Shown here: one piece after another, positions 31,143 to 42,547 of the stretch
Position numbering within the stretch: position 1 is the stretch's first letter
Layout: every line of letters begins with the position of its first letter
Assembly (NCBI RefSeq): GCF_017591435.1
Contig: NC_059293.1
Location: forward strand, 19,877,295-19,941,294
Origin: Portunus trituberculatus
Taxonomy: Eukaryota > Arthropoda > Malacostraca > Decapoda > Portunidae
Direction of reading: 5' to 3'
DNA: 64,000 nucleotides
The notes under the pieces: generated by a model
Database searches by the model: none
What the model was told of the DNA's origin: nothing
Seen by the model: only the letters and a program-made list of their open reading frames with translations
Position numbers and translations under genes: made by a program

Positions 31143-31560
31143 AGAGAAAGAGACGTATTCTGTGTCCTCCTCATAACTGACATACGATTACTGCACAAAT
31201 ACCCTTCCTGTGCTGGTGTGTGAAGCAGGTGTGCTCTTCATGGTGTGTTGAAGGCCTTTGTGTAACACGAGAGTCGCCTGGCACAAAGCAGGGTTCGGCG
31301 TGGGTATGTGCATTGAAGTGCCGTGTTGCTTTCATAATGAGTAACTATCTTGGCGGATGCTGGCAGTGTTATGTGTCTTCATAATGCGATTGTAATGAGA
31401 GAAGTGTATATTTCAGTCGTGTGGTGATATTAATGTGCTAGTGATTTGACCTTAGTGTGTGCTAGTATTTGAATTCGTTTGCGTTATATTATGTGTGAGT
31501 CTTCAGAATTTGCTAGTCTCCAATAAAGTGTGCTAGTAATGTTCCTGTTACGTACGTTCC
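31143..31560. other. Unique non-coding DNA
   Basis: Words built on TGTGCTAGT recur three times at about 31434-31537. No gene recognised. Confidence 0.4.
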
Positions 31561-31762
31561 CATAACCATTACGCATTTTCATATTCATTTTGGTTACTAT
31601 TTGGTGATTTTATAGTTTCAGAAATTCATGTGGGGGATTAGAATAGTGAAGACTGTGACCATTAATATTCTGACATCCATAGACCCTTTCTAATGTTAAT
31701 AAAATGGTCTAATCGTACAGAAATTTCATGGTTAAAATGAGTTCCAGTACTAAAGGGGTTAA
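31561..31762 (+). mobile_element. TTAA-ended MITE, copy 4
   Basis: Forward copy with CATTTTCATATTCATTTTGG, TTTGGTGATTTTATAG, CATAGACCCTTTCTAATG, AATAAAATGGTCTAATCG and the 3' end CCAGTACTAAAGGGGTTAA. The left terminus has lost the TTAACCCC end. Confidence 0.78.
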
Positions 31763-31860
31763 TGTGTTAATAGTGATATTGAGGCCTGTGATATGGTCCC
31801 CGCATGAATGGTTACATGTACACCGTTGACAATGAGAGTGAAAGCCTGGAAATAATCATA

Positions 31861-32067
31861 CATAGTTACCATGACACCTTTTCGTATACATTCTTGTTAC
31901 TATTTGGTGATTTTATACAGCTTCAGAAATTCATGAGGGGATTAACATATTGAAGACAATATTTCCATTAATCTTCTGGCCTCCATAGACCCTTCCTAAT
32001 GTCAATAAAATGGTCTAATCGTACACAAATCTCATGGTAAAAATGCGTCCCAGTATTGAAAGGGTTG
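31861..32067 (+). mobile_element. TTAA-ended MITE, copy 5
   Basis: Forward copy only about 100 bp after copy 4 and in the same orientation. It starts AGTTACCATGACACCTTTTC and ends CCAGTATTGAAAGGGTTGA, so the outer TTAA is mutated. Internal blocks match copy 4 closely, including TTTGGTGATTTTATACAGC and CTCCATAGACCCTTCCTAA. Confidence 0.8.
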
Positions 32068-33290
<1,223 letters not shown>

Positions 33291-33319
33291 ATTTAATCAT
33301 TGAGTATATAGGATGTTTT

Positions 33320-33482
<163 letters not shown>

Positions 33483-33527
33483 GTTATACATTTCATGAAA
33501 TGGCAATCCCAATTCATGAAATGAACC

Positions 33528-33531
<4 letters not shown>

Positions 33532-33581
<50 letters not shown>
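33532..33581. repeat. (AC)n microsatellite, ~25 units
   Basis: Uninterrupted AC dinucleotides between the inverted arms. Confidence 0.97.
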
Positions 33582-33584
<3 letters not shown>

Positions 33585-33647
33585 CATAACACAATTCATG
33601 AAACACACAGTGGCACATTTCATGAAATGGTTTAGGTTATTATTACG

Positions 33648-33692
33648 TTAGTTAGGTTAGGTTAGGTTACATTAGGTGAGGTTAGGTTAGGT
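33648..33692 (+). repeat. Interstitial TTAGG-type repeat
   Basis: Three perfect TTAGG units at 33652-33666, then ACATTAGGTGAGG and a further GTTAGGTTAGGTT. TTAGG is the usual arthropod telomere unit, but such a short tract can also arise in transposon ends. Confidence 0.75.
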
Positions 33693-33714
33693 TCATTTCA
33701 TAATTGGGTTTGCC

Positions 33715-33901
<187 letters not shown>

Positions 33902-33946
33902 TTTATACCTTCCTACTGATAAAATTTTTTCTCGTTCTTTTTTCAG

Positions 33947-33996
33947 GTAAGATAATTGGTTCTGGCTTCGACGGACGCACCTGGGTGACCTGCACT
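33947..33996 (+). other. Candidate 50-nt exon or recursive-splice exon
   Basis: Upstream is a good acceptor: a possible branch site in TACTGAT (about 33914-33920), a pyrimidine tract TTTTTTCTCGTTCTTTTTTC and AG ending at 33946. The segment starts GTAAGA, itself donor-like, and ends at 33996 before a strong GTGAGT donor. One frame is open across it (KIIGSGFDGRTWVTCT). The adjoining acceptor, donor and downstream second donor match the layout of recursive-splice exons, or this is a small ordinary exon. No protein family is recognised. Confidence 0.3.
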
Positions 33997-34002
33997 GTGA
34001 GT

Positions 34003-35368
34003 TATTATCGCTAACTTGATAAGGTCACCTGGTCTGTTGGCTCCCTCCTACACTGACCCTTTAATTAAATACCCTTCAGAATCGTAGTGGAAGTGGCTCT
34101 CACATTACTTCTCTTCAACCTCTTTTATCGTCCTTGTTTATTTTCCATTACCAGTACTTTATTTATACTTTTTTATTTCGATTTTTTTTCTGATTTTCTA
34201 TGTTGTTTCTCCTACCACCTCCCTCATAGAAGTCTTCATGTTTCTCTTGCCTTTTTATCTTAATCCACACTCACCTGCTGATTAATTACCTAACAAAATT
34301 AAAATAGTCTCTGCTTACCACATTTTAACTCTTTGGATATGTAGCTTTATCTTTTTTACTCCAACCTTCATCTCACTTTTATTTTCAGCGTTTTTTTTTT
34401 TTATGTATTTTCGATAATGCTCTCCAATACTTTTTTTTTTTTTTAACTCATCCACCCACCATTGCTCTTACTGCCCTATCACATTTCTTACATGCTTTTC
34501 ATCTCTGTATTTTATTTTTTGCAATTTTTTTTTTGTATCCGTGCCTGAAGCGTTATTATCTTCAGCACTGATACTCTTTCCTTTCCTTCCTTTGCATCAC
34601 CTGAATCATGTCTTTTTTTCATCATTTTTTTTATATCTATTCCGTACCTTCAACTTCAGTTAAGATAATGGTTCTATCTGTATTTCCTATTGCTTTCCTA
34701 TATATTATCCAGATGCAGAGCTCTTTTCCCCAATTCCCCCTTTTATTGCAGCATTTCATTTTTGGTTTTGATGAAATGGATGTTTTCCCGCCTCAGCCTC
34801 TATTCTTTTTTAGGTACGTCCGTCATCCGAGTTAATGTTTTATTCTAATCTCATCATATCTTCCTCTCCATCTTTTGTTGGTAGTGCCTTTCTTCTGTAA
34901 TATACTTGGCGCCTTACATATTCAAAGCCATCTCGTCGCTCGTATATACATAATATCCCTCATACTTCTCATATCCCATCCCTTTCCAACAGAAAAAATG
35001 TATATGAGTGAAGGGATGGGGGTTGGGAGGTGCTCGTGCCCCCAGCAGAGCGTCTAGTTTCTGTATTTATAGGAAGGGGAAGGGGAGGGGTGTTTTGCGT
35101 TTCTGGTAATAAAGTCGGCAATAAAAAAGCGAGTGTAATCAACGGAGTGTGATATTTATTGATGCGCGTGCTGATAAAACAGAGGGAGTTGGCCGCGCTT
35201 GTCGAAAGGCCAGCTAGGAAAGGGCGGCACGCAAGGCGATTGGCACCTTAATCTGATATTGTCGATCAAGTGAACCGGTGGAGTCTGTAATTTTGATGTG
35301 ATGATTCTGTGCAGGTATTATGTAAATGATTGCGTAAACTTTTGAGTAGGAGTGTGGTTGGTGTGGTG

Positions 35369-35369
<1 letters not shown>
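34003..35369. other. T-rich unique DNA with a regulatory-looking patch
   Basis: 34120-34900 is T/C-rich. 35090-35320 has mixed composition with several TAAT/ATTA-type words and no repeats. No gene supported. Confidence 0.4.
34790..34819 (+). promoter_or_regulatory. Juxtaposed 3'/5' splice-site motif (recursive-splice candidate)
   Basis: A pyrimidine tract (CCTCTATTCTTTTT) ends in TAG at 34811-34813 and is followed directly by GTACGT, a donor-like hexamer. Third site of this kind on the + strand. Confidence 0.2.

Positions 35370-35404
<35 letters not shown>
35370..35404. repeat. (GT)n microsatellite, ~17 units
   Basis: Uninterrupted GT dinucleotides. Confidence 0.95.
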
Positions 35405-35406
<2 letters not shown>

Positions 35407-35485
35407 TTGGTAGTATCTGTATTATAATGCGTTATGTATTTCGTTATGTATTTTTTTCTGGTTTGATTACATGTAGATCACAAAT

Positions 35486-35488
<3 letters not shown>

Positions 35489-35555
<67 letters not shown>
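35489..35555. repeat. (AC)n microsatellite, ~33 units
   Basis: Uninterrupted AC dinucleotides, inverted relative to the GT array 84 bp upstream. Confidence 0.98.
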
Positions 35556-36312
<757 letters not shown>

Positions 36313-36405
36313 GGAGGAGGAGGAGGAGGAGGAGGAGGAGGAGGAGGAGGAGGAGGAGGAGGAGGAGGAGGAGGAGGAGGAGGAGGAGGAGGAGGAGGAG
36401 GAGGA
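36313..36405. repeat. (GGA)n trinucleotide array, ~31 units
   Basis: Uninterrupted GGA units. Confidence 0.98.
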
Positions 36406-36675
36406 TCGATGTCCTGAGGAGGCAATCAGGGGGAGATGACCCTGCTGTCGGCACAAGCAGGGGATTGGATGGCCCGGGCAGAGCATTTTGTTGCTTTATT
36501 GAGCCCTGACGTGGCTGGAGGAGCAGGTGATGGTGGTGGTGGAGGTGGAGGTGGCGGAGCGGAGCGGAATATGACAGGAAGGAAGAAGAGATCCTGACTG
36601 GGGGAAGTGGAGCACAAATAAGGAAGGTAACGTTTGGTAAGATGATACTCAGACCTGCGCTGATTGATGATTTTT

Positions 36676-36893
36676 AGACCCCTACAGTATACCATGACGC
36701 TTTTCCATATTCATTCTACTTACTATTATTTGGTGACTTTATACAGCTTGAGAAACTCATGTGGGGGATCAAAATAGTGAAGACAGTGGCCATTAATCTT
36801 CTGACTTCCATAGACTCCTTCTAATGTCAATAAAATGGTCTAATCGTACACAAATCTCAAGGTAAAAATGTGTCCCAGTATTGAAGGGGTTAA
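36676..36893 (+). mobile_element. TTAA-ended MITE, copy 6
   Basis: Forward, near full-length copy with a small mismatch at the left end (CCCCTACAGTATACCATGAC) and an intact right end CAGTATTGAAGGGGTTAA. It keeps all internal blocks, including TGACTTTATACAGCTTGAG, CTTCCATAGACTCCTTC and AATAAAATGGTCTAATCGTA. Confidence 0.85.
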
Positions 36894-37080
36894 ACCTTAA
36901 AGGGGATGCGTAGGTTAGAGGGAAGGTGATACTTTTGTGTGTTTTCTGCGTGTCTCTCTTAAAACTGTTAGTGTGTGTGTATATTGGTCTGTTCCTGGAG
37001 GAGGTCGAGGAGGACGAGGAGGAAGAAGAGAAAGAGAAAGAAGAACAAAGGATAAAGATTGATCATTATATACCACAACA

Positions 37081-37085
<5 letters not shown>

Positions 37086-37146
<61 letters not shown>
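37086..37146. repeat. (CT)n microsatellite, ~30 units
   Basis: Uninterrupted CT dinucleotides. Confidence 0.98.
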
Positions 37147-37148
<2 letters not shown>

Positions 37149-37215
37149 AAAAAAACACTTATTCTCTCTCCTTTCTATAGCATCCTCTTACTTTCTCTTC
37201 CTTCTCACCTCTCCT

Positions 37216-37822
<607 letters not shown>

Positions 37823-37892
<70 letters not shown>
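37823..37892. repeat. (CT)n microsatellite, ~35 units
   Basis: Uninterrupted CT dinucleotides. Confidence 0.98.
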
Positions 37893-37896
<4 letters not shown>

Positions 37897-38746
37897 TTCT
37901 CCTCAAATAAGTATTTCAAAGAGTCGGGAAATATTTTTGAATGTTTATCGTCTCCTTCCTTCCAATTCTCTCCTTCCGATATTCGTTAGTTTGCCACATT
38001 TATTAGCGTGTCAATGGTCCATCCCTCCATTATCCCTTCCTCGAGAAAAGTCTCGTCAGCTATTTACGGAGTGACTCATTATTTCCTTCGCTGCTCCCCT
38101 TCACCACACTTCCCTATAATGCAAACGGACAGTCTTTCCCCCTTCTTTTCTAGTTTTTTTCTTTCCTGCGGCGCGTCTGACTTGCTCTTTCTGTCTCCTT
38201 TTCTACGATTCTTACCTTGCAATGGTCCGCAGCCACACCGCTCGCCACTCGACCCTTCCATTTCTCTCTGTGTTGCCTCTAATAACCAAACAAGAGGCGC
38301 AAACACCAGTGCCACCGCGACCCAGGCCCAGTTAAGTGGTGGCGCTATCCTTAGACTCTCTGAACCCTGGCTGCTCCCTGAGGGCCTCGCCATGGAACCA
38401 GAACGCGTCCCCCACACATTCTCTGGTTAATTTAATATTGTGTTTACATTGCTATGAATATAGATCTAGTGTCAGCATTCCCCTGGAGTTCATGGAGGGG
38501 AGGAAATACTGGGTGTAAGTGGAATGAGAGACTGGTGTTACTTCCGTCGTTACACAGTTTCACCTTTTGACTTGTCACTTTTTTATTCTCTTTATTTTTT
38601 TTCTCTCAGTAAAAGAAAAATATTTGGATCTGATACCCCAGGCGGCACAACGTTTGGTATTAGAATCCTTTAAAATGCAAAAATATCCTTGACTTAAGAA
38701 GATATTGAATAATACCCAATATGTATTCCGTGAGGTGTACCTACCG

Positions 38747-38752
<6 letters not shown>
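37893..38752. other. Unique DNA, GC-richer at 38160-38420
   Basis: A 140-codon + frame (38008-38430) and a 112-codon minus frame overlap here. Neither shows a motif, splice context or clear coding bias, so no gene is called. Confidence 0.4.

Positions 38753-38809
<57 letters not shown>
38753..38809. repeat. (GA)n microsatellite, ~28 units
   Basis: Uninterrupted GA dinucleotides. Confidence 0.98.
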
Positions 38810-38813
<4 letters not shown>

Positions 38814-39568
38814 TAAATAAAGGCACCGTAAGGCGTCCAGAAGAAAAGAGTACGAATGGAAATCAGAGAAGAAAGAGGAAGAATGGCGCTGTCAGGGAAG
38901 AGTGAGCGTGCGAATAGGGAGGAGAGTTTTCTCTTGACACATATATCTTACCCAGGGCGAGGACCACCGGGCTATGAGGATGATAGATGAAACTGAAGTG
39001 ATAAAAGTGTACGCATATCGGGTAAAAAGATTGCCTGGGAGCTAGAAGAGAAGAGCCAGGGAAGGAGGGACTGTGAATGAGAAGAAAGGATGGGTGCACG
39101 AGAGGAAGGGGACTAAGGGCAAGGATTCCACTAGAGGGGACTTTAAAGGGAGGGATCGCAAAGTAACGGGGAATGGAAAAGGGAAGGGAACAAAGAGGAG
39201 GAGGAGGAAATTGAAATTAGTGAAGGGGATTGAGAGGATGGGGAGGGAGCGAGGATTGAGAGGAGCAGAGGAAGGGGAGGGAACAAGGGGATCTGTAGCC
39301 ACCAAGCACCAATATGCATGAAAAGGAAAAATTCAAATTGTAACTTTGGGTGGTTTGGCAGAAGCTTTCTCTCTTTGTAGACACTGGACATACGGAAGTG
39401 GAAGAGGAGGCACCGATGCGTTTCTGTTGTACAAGGTGCCATAGGTTGTACTGCAAGATGAAGAACTGGTTGTTGATGGAACTCAAGTAAGCTGGAACAT
39501 GGAAAAAGAATCATGAAAACTGCAGAAACTTTTACATTCCTCTGATATAGATGTTAAGTACAGGCATT
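38810..39568. other. Purine-rich unique DNA
   Basis: 39050-39300 is AGG/GGA-rich. No gene recognised. Confidence 0.45.
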
Positions 39569-39745
<177 letters not shown>

Positions 39746-39839
39746 TTCTTGTCCAGTGCCTTGAATACACACGTCCTCTTGAAGGTTCCATCGGGGAAGG
39801 CGGAAAGGAGGACGCTCAGGAAAGCATCAGCGTGTCTTC

Positions 39840-40051
39840 CTAACACCTTCAGTACTGGGACACATTTTTTATCTTGAGTTTTGTGTACCATTAGACTATT
39901 TCATTGTCATTAGCAAGGATCTATGGAGGGAAGAAGATTAACGGCCACATTTTTCACTATTTTGATAACCCCACAAGTTTTTGAAGTTGTATAAAATCAC
40001 CATAAAATAACCAGTATGAAAATGAAAACATGTCATGGTACTGAAGGGTTT
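39840..40051 (-). mobile_element. TTAA-ended MITE, copy 7
   Basis: Reverse copy whose two ends match well: CTAACACCTTCAGTACTGGG at the left, and GTCATGGTACTGAAGGGTTT at the right, whose complement reads AAACCCTTCAGTACCATGAC. The shared TTCAGTAC core on both ends shows the terminal inverted repeat clearly. Internal blocks (TTTTGTGTACCATTAGAC, GGATCTATGGAGG) match copies 1 and 9. Confidence 0.83.
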
Positions 40052-40468
40052 CAGAAACAAATATTTATAGGTAGAATTTGAATGATTTTAATGATCAGAT
40101 TATAACTTGTCTACGATCGAATTCGGGAATCGTTTGAAGTGTTTTCATATCACCTGAATCTTGAAATGGTGATATGTACCTGTTCTTACTGAGCACTTCT
40201 CCTTAAGCCTTACTACTGTTAGCTAATCTGCAAAACAAATGGCTGACTTAATGTTAGTTTTTCCTTTACTTGAGAGAGATCAAACTTGCAAGATATAAAT
40301 AAGTCAAATTACATTAAAATTCTAGTATTCTGGCAAAGTAGAGTACACGAAGGCTTAACTCTATCAACTAATCTACAAAAATAATACACTTTATTGCAGC
40401 TTTCCATTCAGATAAGAGAGAAACGAAACAGCATGGATATCTAGAATTCTGTTTGAGGTGACGGGGAT
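40052..40468. other. AT-rich unique DNA
   Basis: No gene recognised. Confidence 0.45.
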
Positions 40469-40690
40469 TAAACTTCCGTGGGCAGTTAAAAGTTATGTTC
40501 TACTAGTGCTTAAACTTCCGTGAGCAGTTAAAAGTTATGTTCTACTAGTGCTTTTAAAGGTAACAGATGTGGAGATGTTTTCTATAGCAGGAGGGAGACT
40601 GTTAAAAGTTAAGTTATGTTCTACTAGTGCTTTTAAAGGTAACAGGTCTGGAGATGTTTTCTACAGCAAGAGGGAGACTGTTAAAAATGC
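40469..40690 (+). repeat. Nested tandem duplications (42-bp and ~77-bp units)
   Basis: A 42-bp unit containing AAACTTCCGTGRGCAGTTAA occurs at 40469-40510 and 40511-40552. Overlapping it, a longer unit with TTCTACTAGTGCTTTTAAAG and GAGGGAGACT occurs at 40527-40600 and 40601-40679, with GTTAAAA starting a further partial copy. The second long copy carries a 5-bp insertion and a few substitutions. Confidence 0.92.
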
Positions 40691-42298
40691 ATTCTCCCAA
40701 AAGCCTGCAGAGGATTGACTGTGACTAGATTGTGAGAGTTTTCGAAGGCATGTCACTGTTGCCGCTCATTCGTGATCCTACAAGTTACAGCTATTACGGA
40801 AATACTTACGAAAATACACTTCTCTGACAGAAAATCAACAGCGATAAAACAAAGGAGGAAGTTTTAATGTCTGAACGTTAAGGAGCTCAAAGTTGAAATG
40901 TGAAGTATAGGAATGAGAGGGAGTGGAGATGGAGTTTCTTGGGGGTATTGTTGGAGTGAAGGGAAGTCTACAAGCTGACCATCCAGACCCTCAGAGGGGA
41001 AACCTGTAAACACTGTAAGCCTAAACGTTCGAGAAGAGATGAAAAGTCAAATTGGGACAGATGGAAGAGGAAACACATTAGAGATGATTTATGTTTAGAC
41101 TAGAAATTGAAATATAAGAGGTAACACAAATAGACGTTAAAAAATGGAACACAGGGAAATGAATACAGAAGGAAAGTAAATAATAGGAAGTAGGAGTGTG
41201 GCGTACAGGATATAGCTATAATTAGAAAGATAAATAATAGCAAAGAAAAATGTGGAAGAAAATGTGTATAATTGGAACTAATTAACGATTCAGGTGAAAG
41301 AATATCTGTTCGGTGAAAGAAAGAAAAGAAGAGAATGTAAATGACAAAAAATAACGACTCTCTTATTTTAACATTTTTCATCGATGGAAATGGAAAAGAT
41401 ATAAAAACGAAACCGAGGTAATTACAGGTACAAAAATAATAAATCCCAGTTATAATCTGTCTACTGAAAAATGGCTCCTTGGTTCTAAACACATTATAGC
41501 TTACTGATTATAGAATTGCTTTGATATGAATGATAGTTATTTTTGTCGATCCACACAGTTATCACGAGGACACACTACAGTTTTGCCTCAAGATCTGACA
41601 CACACACCTTCCCCAGCACACGAGCCACTATATAGGAGGAGCGCATTCAGGTGAGGAGGCACAGGTGAGACCTCGATGCCAGTGTGAAGGTGTAGAAAGT
41701 GGAGGGAGGGAAAGTGGATGAGGTTTAATCATCCTTACTCACCTGAACCCCACAGGACACATCAACCCCTCTCACGTGTAGGAAAATAGAAATGTCATGT
41801 ATGTACCAGTAACGTGTTCTCAGACCCTTGGGACACCGCGGCGGCAAAGGCAACACGCACGGATAGGGAGGCACAAAGGTGGGAATGGAGAGAGAGGGCC
41901 GTCTGTACTATAGTCACGGATAGAGGTTAGGGGCTCTCACCACCACCACAACCACCACTACTACCACCACCACTGTTAAGAGAAAGGGAGGTGCACTGTG
42001 GGTGGAAGTATTATATTTGTCGGCAGCATGGGAGCGATTTGCTGCGGGAGATAGGTGGTTGGAGGAGAGGTATTGGAGGGTATATTGCAGCCCGGCGACA
42101 GGGAACAAGCCCGTCATAAACCTCAGGACGTCTGATATATGCGAGGTGGGGAGGCGCTGCTGCTGCGTGTGGTCGGCCATTACTCGCCCCGGTACGCCTG
42201 GAGCCCTGCTTATTGGAGGTCATGCAGCTCCGCCAAGTCGTCAGGGTGAGGCTGTGTGTGTTTTACCAGCCTGAGGGTTTGGCACGTGTTCCTGACGC
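40691..42298. other. Unique non-coding DNA
   Basis: 41100-41400 is AT-rich with purine bias. Degenerate CCA/ACC triplets lie at 41939-41973. TATATAG with a TTCAGG 18 bp downstream (about 41629-41651) weakly resembles a core promoter. A 90-codon + frame at 42002-42274 has no motif. No gene called. Confidence 0.4.
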
Positions 42299-42450
42299 TG
42301 CTACTACTACTAATACTGCTAATCCTACCATTACTACTACTCCTCCTCTTGCAGCTACTAATACTACTACTACTACTCCTCCTCTTGCAGCCACTGCTAC
42401 TGCTACTACTACTCTTCTTGCAGCTACTGCTACTGCTACTGCTGCTAACG
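42299..42450 (+). repeat. (ACT)-based higher-order repeat
   Basis: ACT/GCT triplets are interrupted three times by CTCCTCTTGCAGC or CTTCTTGCAGC, giving an irregular 39-48-bp higher-order period. The + frame reads as Thr/Ala-rich protein, which is an effect of the triplet repeat. Confidence 0.8.

Positions 42451-42451
<1 letters not shown>

Positions 42452-42544
<93 letters not shown>
42452..42544. repeat. (AC)n microsatellite, ~46 units
   Basis: Uninterrupted AC dinucleotides. Confidence 0.98.

Positions 42545-42547
<3 letters not shown>

Noticed and set aside
38008..38430. 140-codon + frame free of microsatellites
   Set aside because: Overlapping minus frame of 112 codons, no motif, no splice context and Ser/Pro/Phe-rich composition that mirrors the C/T-rich DNA.
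41625..41651. TATATAG followed by TTCAGG as a core promoter
   Set aside because: Spacing of about 20 bp is shorter than the usual TATA-to-initiator distance, and no coding exon follows.
42002..42274. 90-codon + frame in GC-richer DNA
   Set aside because: Two minus frames of similar length overlap it, so it cannot be told from chance in stop-poor GC-rich sequence.
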